Origin: an uncultured Sphaerochaeta sp.
GTDB lineage: Bacteria; Spirochaetota; Spirochaetia; Sphaerochaetales; Sphaerochaetaceae
Direction: 5' to 3'
DNA length: 64,000 nt
NCBI RefSeq assembly: GCF_963666015.1
Contig: NZ_OY762555.1
Location: forward strand, 2,604,001-2,668,000
The notes beneath the pieces are model-generated. The model was not told the DNA's origin. It made no database searches and worked only from the letters and a program-made list of their open reading frames with translations. Below, one piece after another: positions 37,659-46,080 of the stretch. Position 1 is the first letter of the stretch. Every line of letters starts with the position of its first letter. The translations under genes and the position numbers were made by a program.

Positions 37659-37700
37659 ACTATGCAATACCATATGGTATATGTCAAGCGTTTGACATAT
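37659..37700 (-). promoter_or_regulatory. Sucrose phosphorylase promoter with two palindromic operators
   Basis: On the minus strand TTGACA (37682-37687), 17 bases, CATAGT (37659-37664). ATATGTCAAGCGTTTGACAT (37679-37698, extending to 37700) is a LacI-type inverted repeat over the -35 box, and ATACCATATGGTAT (37667-37680) is a perfect 14-base palindrome in the spacer. The LacI gene in the same operon is the obvious candidate binder. Confidence 0.65.
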
Positions 37701-37850
37701 TTTCGAAGGCTTCTTTTTCAAGTAATATCTCCGATCCAAGTGTACAAGAACATTATTTGAAAGAACTCCTTAAACTATGGCCATTAGTGAACTATCTGTA
37801 TCCCCCAAAACATATTCCATGAACGAGAGTAAAGAATTATAAAAAAGTTC

Positions 37851-37878
37851 TTGACAGAATTCTTATATAGGGTAAGAT
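37851..37878 (+). promoter_or_regulatory. Promoter of the tctCBA operon
   Basis: TTGACA (37851-37856), a 16-base spacer and TAAGAT (37873-37878), ahead of the TctC gene. The first TTGCATGCAA operator overlaps the end of the -10 box. The gap 37632-37956 otherwise holds the phosphorylase promoter and no gene. Confidence 0.6.
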
Positions 37879-37915
37879 TGTTGCATGCAATAAAAAAAGT
37901 TGCATGCAACAATTA
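37877..37915 (+). promoter_or_regulatory. Tandem TTGCATGCAA operators upstream of tctC
   Basis: ATTGTTGCATGCAATAA (37877-37893) and GTTGCATGCAACAATTA (37899-37915), with centres 19 bases apart, cover the start-site region of the tct promoter. The same palindrome in perfect 20-base form is at 46001-46020 before the SDR gene. The LacI regulator at 42190 is the likely binder. Confidence 0.65.
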
Positions 37916-37956
37916 TACCGTGCTACATGGTGTAGCACACTCCTAAGGAGGAGACA

Positions 37957-38934
37957 ATGAAGAAACTGTTGATTTTAGCTGTCATTCTCATGCTTGCTTT
38001 CCCTGTACTTGCTAACGGGACGCAGGAAGAGGCTCTTGACGCGTATCCCTCGCGGAATGTAAGGGTTATCATCCCTTGGTCCGTTGGTGGAATGACTGAT
38101 GTTCTGACCCGACCTGTGGCCAGCCACCTTGAGAAGCAGTTTGGGGTGCCCTTTGTTGTTGAGAACAAACCCGGTGGTGGCGGTGTTGTAGGATCCCTGG
38201 AAATTGAAAAATCCGCCAATGATGGCTATGTCATTGGAACCACTTCCATGTCCACTGTCTCTGCAAAGTATGTCTCTCCGGTATACCCAGACATCCACAA
38301 TGTTGAGTTGATCAGTCAGGTCATCACCATCCCTGCAACGGTTACCGTCAATGCTGACAGCCCGTTCATGACCCTGCAGGACTTGCTGGACTATGCAAAG
38401 GCCAACCCTGGAAAGCTTAAGAATTCCAACTCTGGTTCCGGTGCTAGTGCGCATATCTATGCTTCTTACTTTGAAGCCATGGCTGGCATCAAAGTGAATC
38501 ATATCCCGTATCCTGCATATGCAGAAGCGGTAACAGCACTTTTGGGTGGACACGTTGACATGACCAACATCCCGCTTCCAGACCTCTCTGCACACGTTGA
38601 CTCTGGTGCACTGAGATTGCTTGCAATTGCATCTGCTGAGCGTCACCCTTCCTATCCTGATGTACCTACACTCAAGGAACTTGGTATTGATGTAGTAATG
38701 GGTAACTACAGTGGTTTTGTTGCTCCCAAGGGAACTGATCCTGAGAAGGTGAGAATTCTTGATGAGGCAATCGCCAAGGCCATGCAGGATGAGACCATCC
38801 GTAAGTTCTTGATCGATGCTGGTTATCAGCCTGTCTATCTTGACCGTAATGAGTTCAAGACAGTTATTGCAGATGCTGAGAAGCAGCTTGAGTTCTTGGT
38901 CAATGAGCTCGGGGTTGAGTTTGTTGATGACTGA
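37957..38934 (+). CDS. tctC: Tripartite tricarboxylate transporter, periplasmic binding protein TctC
   Basis: A 325-residue Bug-family binding protein with signal peptide MKKLLILAVILMLAFPVLAN followed by GTQEEA. RNVRVIIPWSVGGMTDVLTRP and NKPGGGGVVGSLEI are the two ligand-contact loops of the family, and NSGSGASAHIYASYF follows the second lobe. Bug proteins bind carboxylates such as citrate. AAGGAGGAG is a strong ribosome site. It heads an operon with TctB, TctA, an OYE-like enzyme, LacI and a flavoprotein, so the ligand is probably reduced or oxidised after import. Confidence 0.92.
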   Translation: MKKLLILAVILMLAFPVLANGTQEEALDAYPSRNVRVIIPWSVGGMTDVLTRPVASHLEKQFGVPFVVENKPGGGGVVGSLEIEKSANDGYVIGTTSMSTVSAKYVSPVYPDIHNVELISQVITIPATVTVNADSPFMTLQDLLDYAKANPGKLKNSNSGSGASAHIYASYFEAMAGIKVNHIPYPAYAEAVTALLGGHVDMTNIPLPDLSAHVDSGALRLLAIASAERHPSYPDVPTLKELGIDVVMGNYSGFVAPKGTDPEKVRILDEAIAKAMQDETIRKFLIDAGYQPVYLDRNEFKTVIADAEKQLEFLVNELGVEFVDD

Positions 38935-38961
38935 TCTGTCTTGAAGACGGAGTAATAAGAT

Positions 38962-38994
38962 ATATCGTCCTCAAGCATCGATTGGGGACGATAT
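38962..38994 (+). terminator. Hairpin between tctC and tctB
   Basis: ATATCGTCC (38962-38970) pairs with GGACGATAT (38986-38994) over a 15-base loop, with TT following. As in the ABC and TRAP operons here, the structure follows the binding protein gene and likely raises its share of expression. Confidence 0.6.
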
Positions 38995-39027
38995 TTAATG
39001 CTAATCTACAGATATTTGGAGAAGTAG

Positions 39028-39507
39028 ATGACTAAAAAAAACATGGATATCCTGGCAGGAATCGGGTTCTTCGCATTTGCAGGCCTGCTTTTCATCGCAG
39101 CTGGGTTCATGCCCACCCGTGAAGGTGGCATCGCTGCACTCAATACAGGGTTTTATCCAAGAATGCTTTCCATCATCCTTGCTGTCTTGTCAGTATTGAT
39201 GATCATTGAAGCTATCCGCAAGCAGTATGTACAGAAAGATGTTGAAGCATGGTGGACCACCAAGGCTGCTTTCTCCCTCTTTGCTGTTACGCTTATCCTG
39301 CTGGTACTTTACCCCTTTATCATGAAATTTCTTGGCTTTGCCTCTGCAAGCCTGATCTTCATTACCACACTCACCTGGATGTTGAGTGACAAAGCTCATC
39401 GCAGACCCTTGGTTATCGGGGGAATCTCCCTTGCGCTGACTGTAATCGTCTATATCATCTTCAAGATGGTACTTGCCATCCCCTTCCCGCAAGGGATGTT
39501 GATCTAA
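39028..39507 (+). CDS. tctB: Tripartite tricarboxylate transporter, small membrane subunit TctB
   Basis: A 159-residue protein with four membrane segments, at about residues 8-27, 43-63, 78-105 and 118-150. The NTGFYPRMLSIILAVLSVLMI stretch after the first helix is the conserved TctB feature. TctB is the least conserved part of the system and supports TctA. TTTGGAGAAG gives a ribosome site. It lies between tctC and tctA in one operon. Confidence 0.88.
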   Translation: MTKKNMDILAGIGFFAFAGLLFIAAGFMPTREGGIAALNTGFYPRMLSIILAVLSVLMIIEAIRKQYVQKDVEAWWTTKAAFSLFAVTLILLVLYPFIMKFLGFASASLIFITTLTWMLSDKAHRRPLVIGGISLALTVIVYIIFKMVLAIPFPQGMLI

Positions 39508-39525
39508 CACAGAGAGGATTTTACC

Positions 39526-41034
39526 ATGGAATTGTTTTCAATGGATTTATATCTTTCGGGATTGCAGCAATTTGCCAACCCAGCCATGTTCGTTGCCTCC
39601 TTTTTGGGGGTATTGGTAGGGATTGTGTTCGGAGCCTTGCCCGGACTTACTGCAACCATGACCATTGCCGTATTCATCCCTTTTACCTTTGGGATGTCAC
39701 CCTATATCTCTTTTGCTTTCCTGTTGGGGCTGTATACTGGAGCTGTGTACGGAGGGTCGATCTCGGCCATCCTGATCAACATCCCGGGAACACCTTCAGC
39801 TATCGCAACCAGTTTGGACGGATATCCGATGAGCCAAGCTGGACGAGCAGGAGAGGCCATCGGTATTTCTACGATTAGTTCAACCATTGGGGGATTCCTC
39901 AGCGTATTCGTCCTGATGTTTGCAGCACCGGCCATTGCCAGTGTTGCCCTGAAATTCAGTGCAGAGGAATATGTAGGGATTACCCTTATCGGGCTGAGTA
40001 TCATTGCAATCATCTCACCTGGATCCACCGTCAAGGGGCTGATCGCCGGCGTTATCGGTCTGATCATCGGAATTGTAGGTTTGGACCCCATCACCGGATA
40101 TCCCCGGTTTATCATGGGACAGGCAGAGTTGTTGGAAGGAATCGACTCAATCCCCGTTATGATCGGTATGTATGGTCTCTCTGAAATGCTCGTGCAGATT
40201 TCCAGCGCTGAATACAAGGTAACCGTTGAACAGAAGTTGAGTAAGATTGTTCCTCCCTGGAAGGATATCAAGAGAATTTTTGGTACGGTTGTCCGCTCTT
40301 CATTCATTGGTGTCTTGATCGGTGCACTTCCTGCAGCCGGTGGCTCAATCGCTTCCTTGGTCGCCTATGGACAGGAAAAGCGTCTGGGCAAACACCGAGA
40401 CCTGCTTGGTACTGGTATTATTGAAGGAATTGCGGCTCCGGAGGCTGCAAATAATGCAAGCACCGGGGGCGCCTTGATCCCAATGCTTACCCTCGGTATT
40501 CCAGGGGATGCAATGACCGCAGTCTTGATGGGTGGCCTTATCATCCAGGGACTTCGTCCAGGTCCTCTGTTGTTCCAGCAGCAGATGCCGTTCGTCTCCT
40601 CAATATTCATCAGCTTGCTACTCTCAGTAGTCTTTATGTGTATCCTTGGTTTGCTTGGTGCTCGCTTGTATGCAAAGCTTATTAGCTTCCCGAAGAAGTA
40701 TCTCATCCCAGCCATCCTGGTTTTTGGGTTGGTCGGTAGCTACGCCATCAGTAACTCAATTTTTGATATCTGGGTACTCATCATCAGTGGTTTGGTCGGG
40801 TTCTTCTTCAGGAAAATTGGCTTGCCCATTGCACCGATTATTCTTGGTATGATCCTCGGTCCCTTGTTTGAAAGCAATTTCAGACGTGCCTTGATGCTGA
40901 ATGAAGGAAACTGGGCAACATTTGTTCAGAGGCCTATCAGCCTGTTCTTCCTGATTGTCGTGGTGGTGGTGCTTGCCGGCCCAGTAGCCATGAAGAAACT
41001 CAAGAAAATTATTACAAATAGCAAGGGAGTATAA
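39526..41034 (+). CDS. tctA: Tripartite tricarboxylate transporter, large membrane subunit TctA
   Basis: A 502-residue channel subunit with about 11-12 membrane segments. The two conserved glycine-rich signatures are present: GALPGLTATMTIAVFIPFTF near residue 38, and GALPAAGGSIASLVAYGQEK near 265. It uses the ion gradient to import the ligand of TctC. The OYE-like gene begins 3 bases after its stop. Confidence 0.93.
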   Translation: MELFSMDLYLSGLQQFANPAMFVASFLGVLVGIVFGALPGLTATMTIAVFIPFTFGMSPYISFAFLLGLYTGAVYGGSISAILINIPGTPSAIATSLDGYPMSQAGRAGEAIGISTISSTIGGFLSVFVLMFAAPAIASVALKFSAEEYVGITLIGLSIIAIISPGSTVKGLIAGVIGLIIGIVGLDPITGYPRFIMGQAELLEGIDSIPVMIGMYGLSEMLVQISSAEYKVTVEQKLSKIVPPWKDIKRIFGTVVRSSFIGVLIGALPAAGGSIASLVAYGQEKRLGKHRDLLGTGIIEGIAAPEAANNASTGGALIPMLTLGIPGDAMTAVLMGGLIIQGLRPGPLLFQQQMPFVSSIFISLLLSVVFMCILGLLGARLYAKLISFPKKYLIPAILVFGLVGSYAISNSIFDIWVLIISGLVGFFFRKIGLPIAPIILGMILGPLFESNFRRALMLNEGNWATFVQRPISLFFLIVVVVVLAGPVAMKKLKKIITNSKGV

Positions 41035-41037
41035 CGT

Positions 41038-42177
41038 ATGCTTGATGCGAATAGTATATTGCTCAGTTCACTGAAAATTGGAAATCGTACCGCACAGAAC
41101 CGCTTTATCGCCCAACCAATGGAAGGGAATGACGGGGAGAATGGAGCAGTATCAGAGCGCGCAATCAAGCGCTATACACAGCTTGCAGAGGGGAAGTGGG
41201 GTGTTATCGTTATTGAGGCACTTGCAGTAAAAAAAGATGCCTTGGCAAGAAAGAACCAGATGGTGATCAACAGAGAACACCTTCCAGGATTTCAGAAGCT
41301 GGTTTCAGAGATGAAGAAGGCCGATCCCAATGCCCTGATTCTTTTTCAGATCACCCACTCAGGACGTAAAAGTGGCAAGGACTTTTCCCAGCCGACTGCC
41401 TTGTATGACCCAGCACCCCATGAACACCTGCTCACCACCGAGGAGATTGATGAAATACAACGCTTGTTTGTGGAAGCAACCCTGCTGGCAGAAGAAGCAG
41501 GTGCCGATGGTGTGGATTTCAAGATGTGCCATGGCTACTTCGGGTGTGAGTTGCTTCGTCCTGCAAATCAGAGAGATGACAAGTGGGGAGGTTCCTTCCA
41601 GAACCGTACCCGATTCCTTTCTGAGTCTGTGAAGGAACTGAAGACCCGTCTGAAGAGCAAGGACTTCATTCTTGGCAGCAGGATCAGCTACTGGGAAGGA
41701 ATCAAGGGCGGTTGTGGAACAAAGAGCGCTGATGACGCGGTGGAAGATTTAACTGAGATGGATGAGGTAATCCGGCTTATGGTCAATCTAGGCCTAGATT
41801 ATGTGAACGTCTCAGCTGGAATTCCTGGGGTGACCAGTGAAATTACCCGACCGACTGCTACCTCCAAGTGGTTCTATCTTCACCAGTTCAGGTATGCTCG
41901 AAGGGCGAAAGCCTTGGTCGGGGATGCAATGAAGGTGTTTGGTTCTGCCTACTCTGTCCTCAAGGAGGAAGCAATTCCCCTTGCAGAAGAGAATCTGCAG
42001 AACGGGGATACAGACTTCATAGGCTGGGGAAGACAGACTCTTGCCGACCCCCTATTCCCGAAACGCCTTGCTCTGGGTGAGCAGGTGGATTATTGTAAAC
42101 TTTGTTCGGGCTGTTCAAAACTCATGGTGAAACAGGAGAAGGTGAAGTGCATCATCTACCCTGTGATTAAAGAATAG
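41038..42177 (+). CDS. OYE-like NADH:flavin oxidoreductase with C-terminal Fe-S motif
   Basis: A 379-residue FMN TIM-barrel enzyme resembling the first domain of 2,4-dienoyl-CoA/enoate reductases: QITHSGRKS (flavin and substrate histidine region), CHGYFGCELLRPANQRDDKWGGS, and GWGRQTLADPLFPKRLA. It ends with CKLCSGCSKLMVKQEKVKC, that is C-x2-C-x2-C-x11-C, the 4Fe-4S motif of that group. The FAD/NAD domain that normally follows is absent. A separate FAD protein encoded at 43189 may replace it. Reduction of an activated C=C bond is the family chemistry. Confidence 0.83.
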   Translation: MLDANSILLSSLKIGNRTAQNRFIAQPMEGNDGENGAVSERAIKRYTQLAEGKWGVIVIEALAVKKDALARKNQMVINREHLPGFQKLVSEMKKADPNALILFQITHSGRKSGKDFSQPTALYDPAPHEHLLTTEEIDEIQRLFVEATLLAEEAGADGVDFKMCHGYFGCELLRPANQRDDKWGGSFQNRTRFLSESVKELKTRLKSKDFILGSRISYWEGIKGGCGTKSADDAVEDLTEMDEVIRLMVNLGLDYVNVSAGIPGVTSEITRPTATSKWFYLHQFRYARRAKALVGDAMKVFGSAYSVLKEEAIPLAEENLQNGDTDFIGWGRQTLADPLFPKRLALGEQVDYCKLCSGCSKLMVKQEKVKCIIYPVIKE

Positions 42178-42189
42178 GTGATTGATAGC

Positions 42190-43188
42190 ATGACAAAGCG
42201 AGTAACGGTATATGATATTTCGAAACGGCTGGGACTGAGTCCCAGTACCGTTTCAAGGGTACTGAACAACTCTTCCCTTATCAGTACGGAGAAGAAGGAA
42301 CTCATCCTTCGTACTGCAGAAGAGATGGGGTACCAAAAACGAGCGATCAAACGACAGAAGGGACGGGCAATTATTAATATCCGCCTGTTTCTGCCCAAGA
42401 CACAGTTCAGTTACATCCATCTCTTCTATGATGTGGCTGAATTGATCGAAGGTATCCAGCATGGATTTGGTGAAACTCGAGTGAATATCATTACCAGTTT
42501 GAATGATGGAGATCTCTCGCTCTTTGATTCCAAAAAACTCGGGGACATCGATGGGTGTATTTTTGCATTTACCAAACCCTCTGATGCCCTTGAGGAACTT
42601 CTTGAAGACCGTTCTGTCCCGTTCATCCTTCTGAACCGTTCAAATCCTGAACATAACTATGTGTTGGTAGATAACCTGGTCGGTATGGACGCTTTGGTGG
42701 ATGCGATGTACCAGAAGCGGGGAGAATCCCTCAAGCCTTGTTACGTCGGCTTCTCAAAACTCCCTTCGGTTAGCGAACAACGTGAGATGGGCGTCTATAA
42801 GGGGTGTGTGGCCCGTAATATTCCCTTTGACCGAGAGAAAGACGTGATTATGGTTGACTCTCTCACTGAACTACGTGAGAAGGTACTACCTGCAATAGAG
42901 GAGCACTCCTATAACGGGGTTTTTTGCTTCAACGACCTTATGGCTGTTTCTCTCTACCAAACCGCCCTGAGAAGAAATTGGCGGGTGCCTGACCTATTTT
43001 CCCTTACAGGTTTTGACAACTCCCCGATGTTGCAATTATTGGACCAGAGGATTGATACCATTGAGTTTTCACTCTTGAAATTGGGAAAAGAAGCGGGAAT
43101 GTGGTTGAATGGTCGTATTATCAATCGATTGGATAATGCAATCCAGAAAGCCTTGCAAGGGGACTATATCGTAGGAGAAACAATCTAG
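42190..43188 (+). CDS. LacI-family regulator of the tct/flavoprotein operon
   Basis: About 332 residues. Helix-turn-helix: TVYDISKRLGLSPSTVSRVLNN; effector-binding domain thereafter with CFNDLMAVSLYQTALRRNW and LTGFDNSP. ATG 42190 is preferred because AGGTG at 42176-42180 lies 9 bases upstream and the protein then begins MTKRVTVYDI; GTG 42178, directly after the previous stop, is possible. It sits inside the operon led by tctC and probably represses it through the TTGCATGCAA sites at 37877-37915 and 46001-46020. Confidence 0.88.
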   Translation: MTKRVTVYDISKRLGLSPSTVSRVLNNSSLISTEKKELILRTAEEMGYQKRAIKRQKGRAIINIRLFLPKTQFSYIHLFYDVAELIEGIQHGFGETRVNIITSLNDGDLSLFDSKKLGDIDGCIFAFTKPSDALEELLEDRSVPFILLNRSNPEHNYVLVDNLVGMDALVDAMYQKRGESLKPCYVGFSKLPSVSEQREMGVYKGCVARNIPFDREKDVIMVDSLTELREKVLPAIEEHSYNGVFCFNDLMAVSLYQTALRRNWRVPDLFSLTGFDNSPMLQLLDQRIDTIEFSLLKLGKEAGMWLNGRIINRLDNAIQKALQGDYIVGETI

Positions 43189-45189
43189 ATGGTTGATGCA
43201 AGTGAACACTATACATTCCATGGGTACTCTCTCCCTGTATATCAAACGGGTGTTTTGATCATAGGCTCAGGTGCAGCCTCCCTCTCGTGTGCCATTCATC
43301 TGCATCGAATGGGATGCAGCGAGATGCTTATCGTTACCGATAATCGTAATGGGGGTACCAGTCGTAATACCGGGAGTGACAAACAGACGTACTACCGCCA
43401 AAGTGATGCCAGCCATGTTCCCGATTCTCCCTACGCGATGGTGGAGTCATACATCCGTGGTGGTGCTACCCATGGGGATATTGCATTTATTGAAGCCCAG
43501 AATTCCCTCCGTGCATTTTATAACCTAGTCTCGTTGGGGATGGAATTCCCTCACAACCGCTATGGCGGATACACCGGGTACAAAACTGACCATGACCCAA
43601 GCTCCAGAGGGATTTCGCTAGGTCCCTATACCTCCAGGGAGATGGTGCGGGTCCTCAGTGCTGAAGTCCAAAGAAATGGTACACCGTTGTGGGACCAATG
43701 TGATGTAGTGCGCCTGCTTACTGATGAAAATGATCAGATGGTGGGAGCAATGATTCTGGATAAGACGAAATTGCAGGAGGGAAACCATGGACTGTCAATT
43801 ATTCTTGCAGATCATGTGGTCCTGGGAACCGGTGGACCTGCAGGTTTTTACGCCTCTTCAGTTTATCCAAGGGTACACGTAGGAAGCATCGGTTTGGCTA
43901 TGGAAATTGGCGCAGAAGCAGCAAATCTGACTGAGTCCCAGTTTGGTATAGCAAGCATCAAGTTCAGATGGAACCTCTCGGGTAGTTACCAGCAGGTACT
44001 TCCTCGGTATTACAGCACTGACAGGGAGGGGAACAATCCTGTGGATTTCCTCTCTCCCTACTTCTCCTCCTGGGAAGCCCTGACCAATGCAGTCTTTCTT
44101 AAAGGCTACCAGTGGCCATTCGATGCAGCTAAAATTCCCGATGAAGGATCTTCCTTGATTGATTTGTTGGTCTATCAGGAGACGCAGGTGAAGGGGAGAC
44201 GAGTTTTCATGGATTTCCGTGAGAACCTTACCGGAAAGAGCGAATGGAGTGACTTTTCCAAAGTCTGTGTTGCTTCCAGTGCCTTGGGGTACCTGCAGAC
44301 ATCCGGGGCATGGGCCGAGACTCCCTATGAACGGCTCCAACTGCTCAACCAGGCTGCAATTGACATGTATGCAAGCAATCATATCAATCTCTCCCGTGAG
44401 CCCTTGGAGATAGATGTGTGTGCGCAACACAACAATGGTGGGCTCGCTGCAGATATCTGGTGGGAATCCACGAATATCGCTCATCTGTATCCCATTGGGG
44501 AAGTGAACGGGAGTCATGGTGTTAGTAGGCCAGGGGGTAGTGCATTGAACGCTGGACAGGTAGGAGCTCTACGAGCTGCTACAAGGATTATGGGATATGG
44601 TACTCCTAAGCGCGCTTCACTGCAGGCATGCAAAACGCAGATTAATGGCCTTATCCAATACATCAAGCACGTTACATCTGACGAAAAAAACAATTTGCGG
44701 GAAGCCAAGATTCTGCTTGATACCCAAATGTCAGCGCTACAACACAGGATGTCTCGCTCAGCTGGGCCTATCAGGGCACATTCCTTGGTCGATAAGGCCT
44801 TTGTGGATGCGAAAGAGCAACAATCTACACTTGCAAGCGTAACCGGCATACCCTTTGTCTATCTTCCAAAGGTACTGCGTTTGAGACATATGGTCTTAGC
44901 CCAGGTGTGGTACTTGTATGCCATTAAAACCTATCTGGAAAGAGGAGGTGGAAGTAGGGGATCATATCTTGTGGTATCTGAGGAAGGAGAGACTCCTCAC
45001 CCCTTGTTGGCTACCTATAGCATGGTCCCCGAGGAGAGATCTCTGCGCTCAACAATACAGGTTGTTGGCCTGGATGCATCGCTGGCACTCCAAGATCGGT
45101 GGGATCGTTGCAGGGAAGTACCATCAGAGACCTTCTGGTTCGAGCGTGTTTGGCGGGAGTTCAAGGAAAAATCCTATCTCAACGCATAG
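43189..45189 (+). CDS. FAD-dependent oxidoreductase, fumarate reductase/succinate dehydrogenase flavoprotein type
   Basis: A 666-residue soluble flavoprotein. VLIIGSGAASLSCAIHLHRMG is the N-terminal FAD-binding fold; GGTSRNTGSDKQTYY follows. The later FAD loop reads YPIGEVNGSHGVSRPGGSALNAGQVG, near residue 435. It lacks a signal peptide and haem motifs, so it is cytoplasmic and probably takes electrons from a protein partner. It starts immediately after the LacI stop, with AGGAG 11 bases upstream. With the OYE-like enzyme it may form a two-part reductase; the substrate is unknown. Confidence 0.8.
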   Translation: MVDASEHYTFHGYSLPVYQTGVLIIGSGAASLSCAIHLHRMGCSEMLIVTDNRNGGTSRNTGSDKQTYYRQSDASHVPDSPYAMVESYIRGGATHGDIAFIEAQNSLRAFYNLVSLGMEFPHNRYGGYTGYKTDHDPSSRGISLGPYTSREMVRVLSAEVQRNGTPLWDQCDVVRLLTDENDQMVGAMILDKTKLQEGNHGLSIILADHVVLGTGGPAGFYASSVYPRVHVGSIGLAMEIGAEAANLTESQFGIASIKFRWNLSGSYQQVLPRYYSTDREGNNPVDFLSPYFSSWEALTNAVFLKGYQWPFDAAKIPDEGSSLIDLLVYQETQVKGRRVFMDFRENLTGKSEWSDFSKVCVASSALGYLQTSGAWAETPYERLQLLNQAAIDMYASNHINLSREPLEIDVCAQHNNGGLAADIWWESTNIAHLYPIGEVNGSHGVSRPGGSALNAGQVGALRAATRIMGYGTPKRASLQACKTQINGLIQYIKHVTSDEKNNLREAKILLDTQMSALQHRMSRSAGPIRAHSLVDKAFVDAKEQQSTLASVTGIPFVYLPKVLRLRHMVLAQVWYLYAIKTYLERGGGSRGSYLVVSEEGETPHPLLATYSMVPEERSLRSTIQVVGLDASLALQDRWDRCREVPSETFWFERVWREFKEKSYLNA

Positions 45190-45202
45190 TGCATTGAGAT
45201 AG
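45174..45202 (+). terminator. Hairpin terminator at the end of the tct operon
   Basis: CTATCTCAA (45174-45182) pairs with TTGAGATAG (45194-45202) over an 11-base loop that includes the flavoprotein stop; GGTTTT follows shortly. It lies between converging genes. Confidence 0.6.
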
Positions 45203-45214
45203 GGATTCTAGGTT

Positions 45215-45988
45215 TTACAGTCTAGGAATTGCAAGTCCGCCATCAACAGTGATGACTGTTCCACTGGAGAAGGGAAGTGCGCCCTCGAAGAGGGAGCTTA
45301 CCGTCTTGCCGATGTCCTGGGGCGTACCCCAGCGCATCTGTGGTACCAGCCCTTCTGCAAGCAGGGAGTCATACTTACCCTCTACTGCTGAGGTCATATC
45401 GGTCTTGATGATACCCGGTCGTATTTCGTACACGAGAGCACCTTCAGGTGCAAGACGGGTGGAGAAGAGGGATGCAGCCATCCCCAATCCTGCCTTGCTG
45501 ATGCAGTACTCGCCTCGGTTAACCGACACCATGGTAGCTGAGACAGAGGTGATGAATACGATAATCTTTCCTTGCAAAGTGGAGTTTTCTTGCCATCTGT
45601 TTGCAATCTTCTGGGTAAGAAAGACAGGTCCTCTCAGGTTTGTGTACATAAGTCGGTCATACGATTCTGGGCTCATCTGGAGCAGGTCTGCTCGTTCTTT
45701 TGGTGCAACACCTGCGTTATTGACCAGCCCATCCAGTGAACCGGTGAATGTAAATGCTTGGGAGACGAGTTGGTTTTGTTGTTGTTCATCGGAGATGTCG
45801 CCTTGTATGATGAAGAAAGCTTGGTTTTTGTCAGTTGCGGCTTCTTGGCATAGATGTTGGGTTTCCAAGGCAGCTTCCTTGTTCCCTGCATAGTTTATGA
45901 TAACCGAGTACCCCCGTGAGGCGAGCGAGAGGCAGATTCCTCTTCCAATTCCTCGGCTTCCACCGGTGACCAGAATGGTGTTTGGCAT
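45215..45988 (-). CDS. Short-chain dehydrogenase/reductase
   Basis: A 257-residue classical SDR. TGGSRGIGRGICLSL is the NAD(P) motif TGxxxGIG, NNAGVAP the NNAG motif, and the catalytic SITSVS... YCISKAGLG segment gives Ser, Tyr (YxxxK) and Lys. It ends with the usual GGLAIPRL tail. ATG 45988 has GGAGG 6 bases upstream; the frame continues to 46018 but that would place the start inside the operator. The operator at 46001-46020 ties it to the tct regulon, suggesting it handles the same substrate. Confidence 0.9.
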   Translation of the reverse strand: MPNTILVTGGSRGIGRGICLSLASRGYSVIINYAGNKEAALETQHLCQEAATDKNQAFFIIQGDISDEQQQNQLVSQAFTFTGSLDGLVNNAGVAPKERADLLQMSPESYDRLMYTNLRGPVFLTQKIANRWQENSTLQGKIIVFITSVSATMVSVNRGEYCISKAGLGMAASLFSTRLAPEGALVYEIRPGIIKTDMTSAVEGKYDSLLAEGLVPQMRWGTPQDIGKTVSSLFEGALPFSSGTVITVDGGLAIPRL

Positions 45989-46000
45989 TGATATCCTCCA

Positions 46001-46020
46001 TATTGTTGCATGCAACAATA
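46001..46020 (-). promoter_or_regulatory. Perfect 20-base palindromic operator of the SDR gene
   Basis: TATTGTTGCA followed by its exact reverse complement, just downstream of the SDR promoter and 12 bases before its ATG. It is the perfect form of the two operators at the tctC promoter. Confidence 0.7.
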
Positions 46021-46023
46021 TGA

Positions 46024-46052
46024 ATTGTGAAGGCTTTTGTTCTTACTGTCAA
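46024..46052 (-). promoter_or_regulatory. Promoter of the SDR gene
   Basis: On the minus strand TTGACA (46047-46052), 17 bases, CACAAT (46024-46029). The palindromic operator begins 4 bases after the -10 box, a position suited to repression. Confidence 0.55.
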
Positions 46053-46080
46053 GCGTTAAGATGTAGGAAAGGGTAGTGAA

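Noticed and set aside
37632..37739. Longer N-terminus of sucrose phosphorylase
   Set aside because: It would put the start ahead of the promoter and both operators; the start at 37631 matches the family N-terminus and has GGAGGA upstream.
43858..44517. A 219-codon frame antisense to the FAD oxidoreductase
   Set aside because: It is a shadow of a well-supported flavoprotein gene; composition and lack of a start signal argue against it.
46047..46060. TGTCAAGCGTTaag as a half copy of the sucrose phosphorylase operator
   Set aside because: On the minus strand it is TTGACA at 17 bases from CACAAT, which explains it as the -35 box of the SDR promoter.
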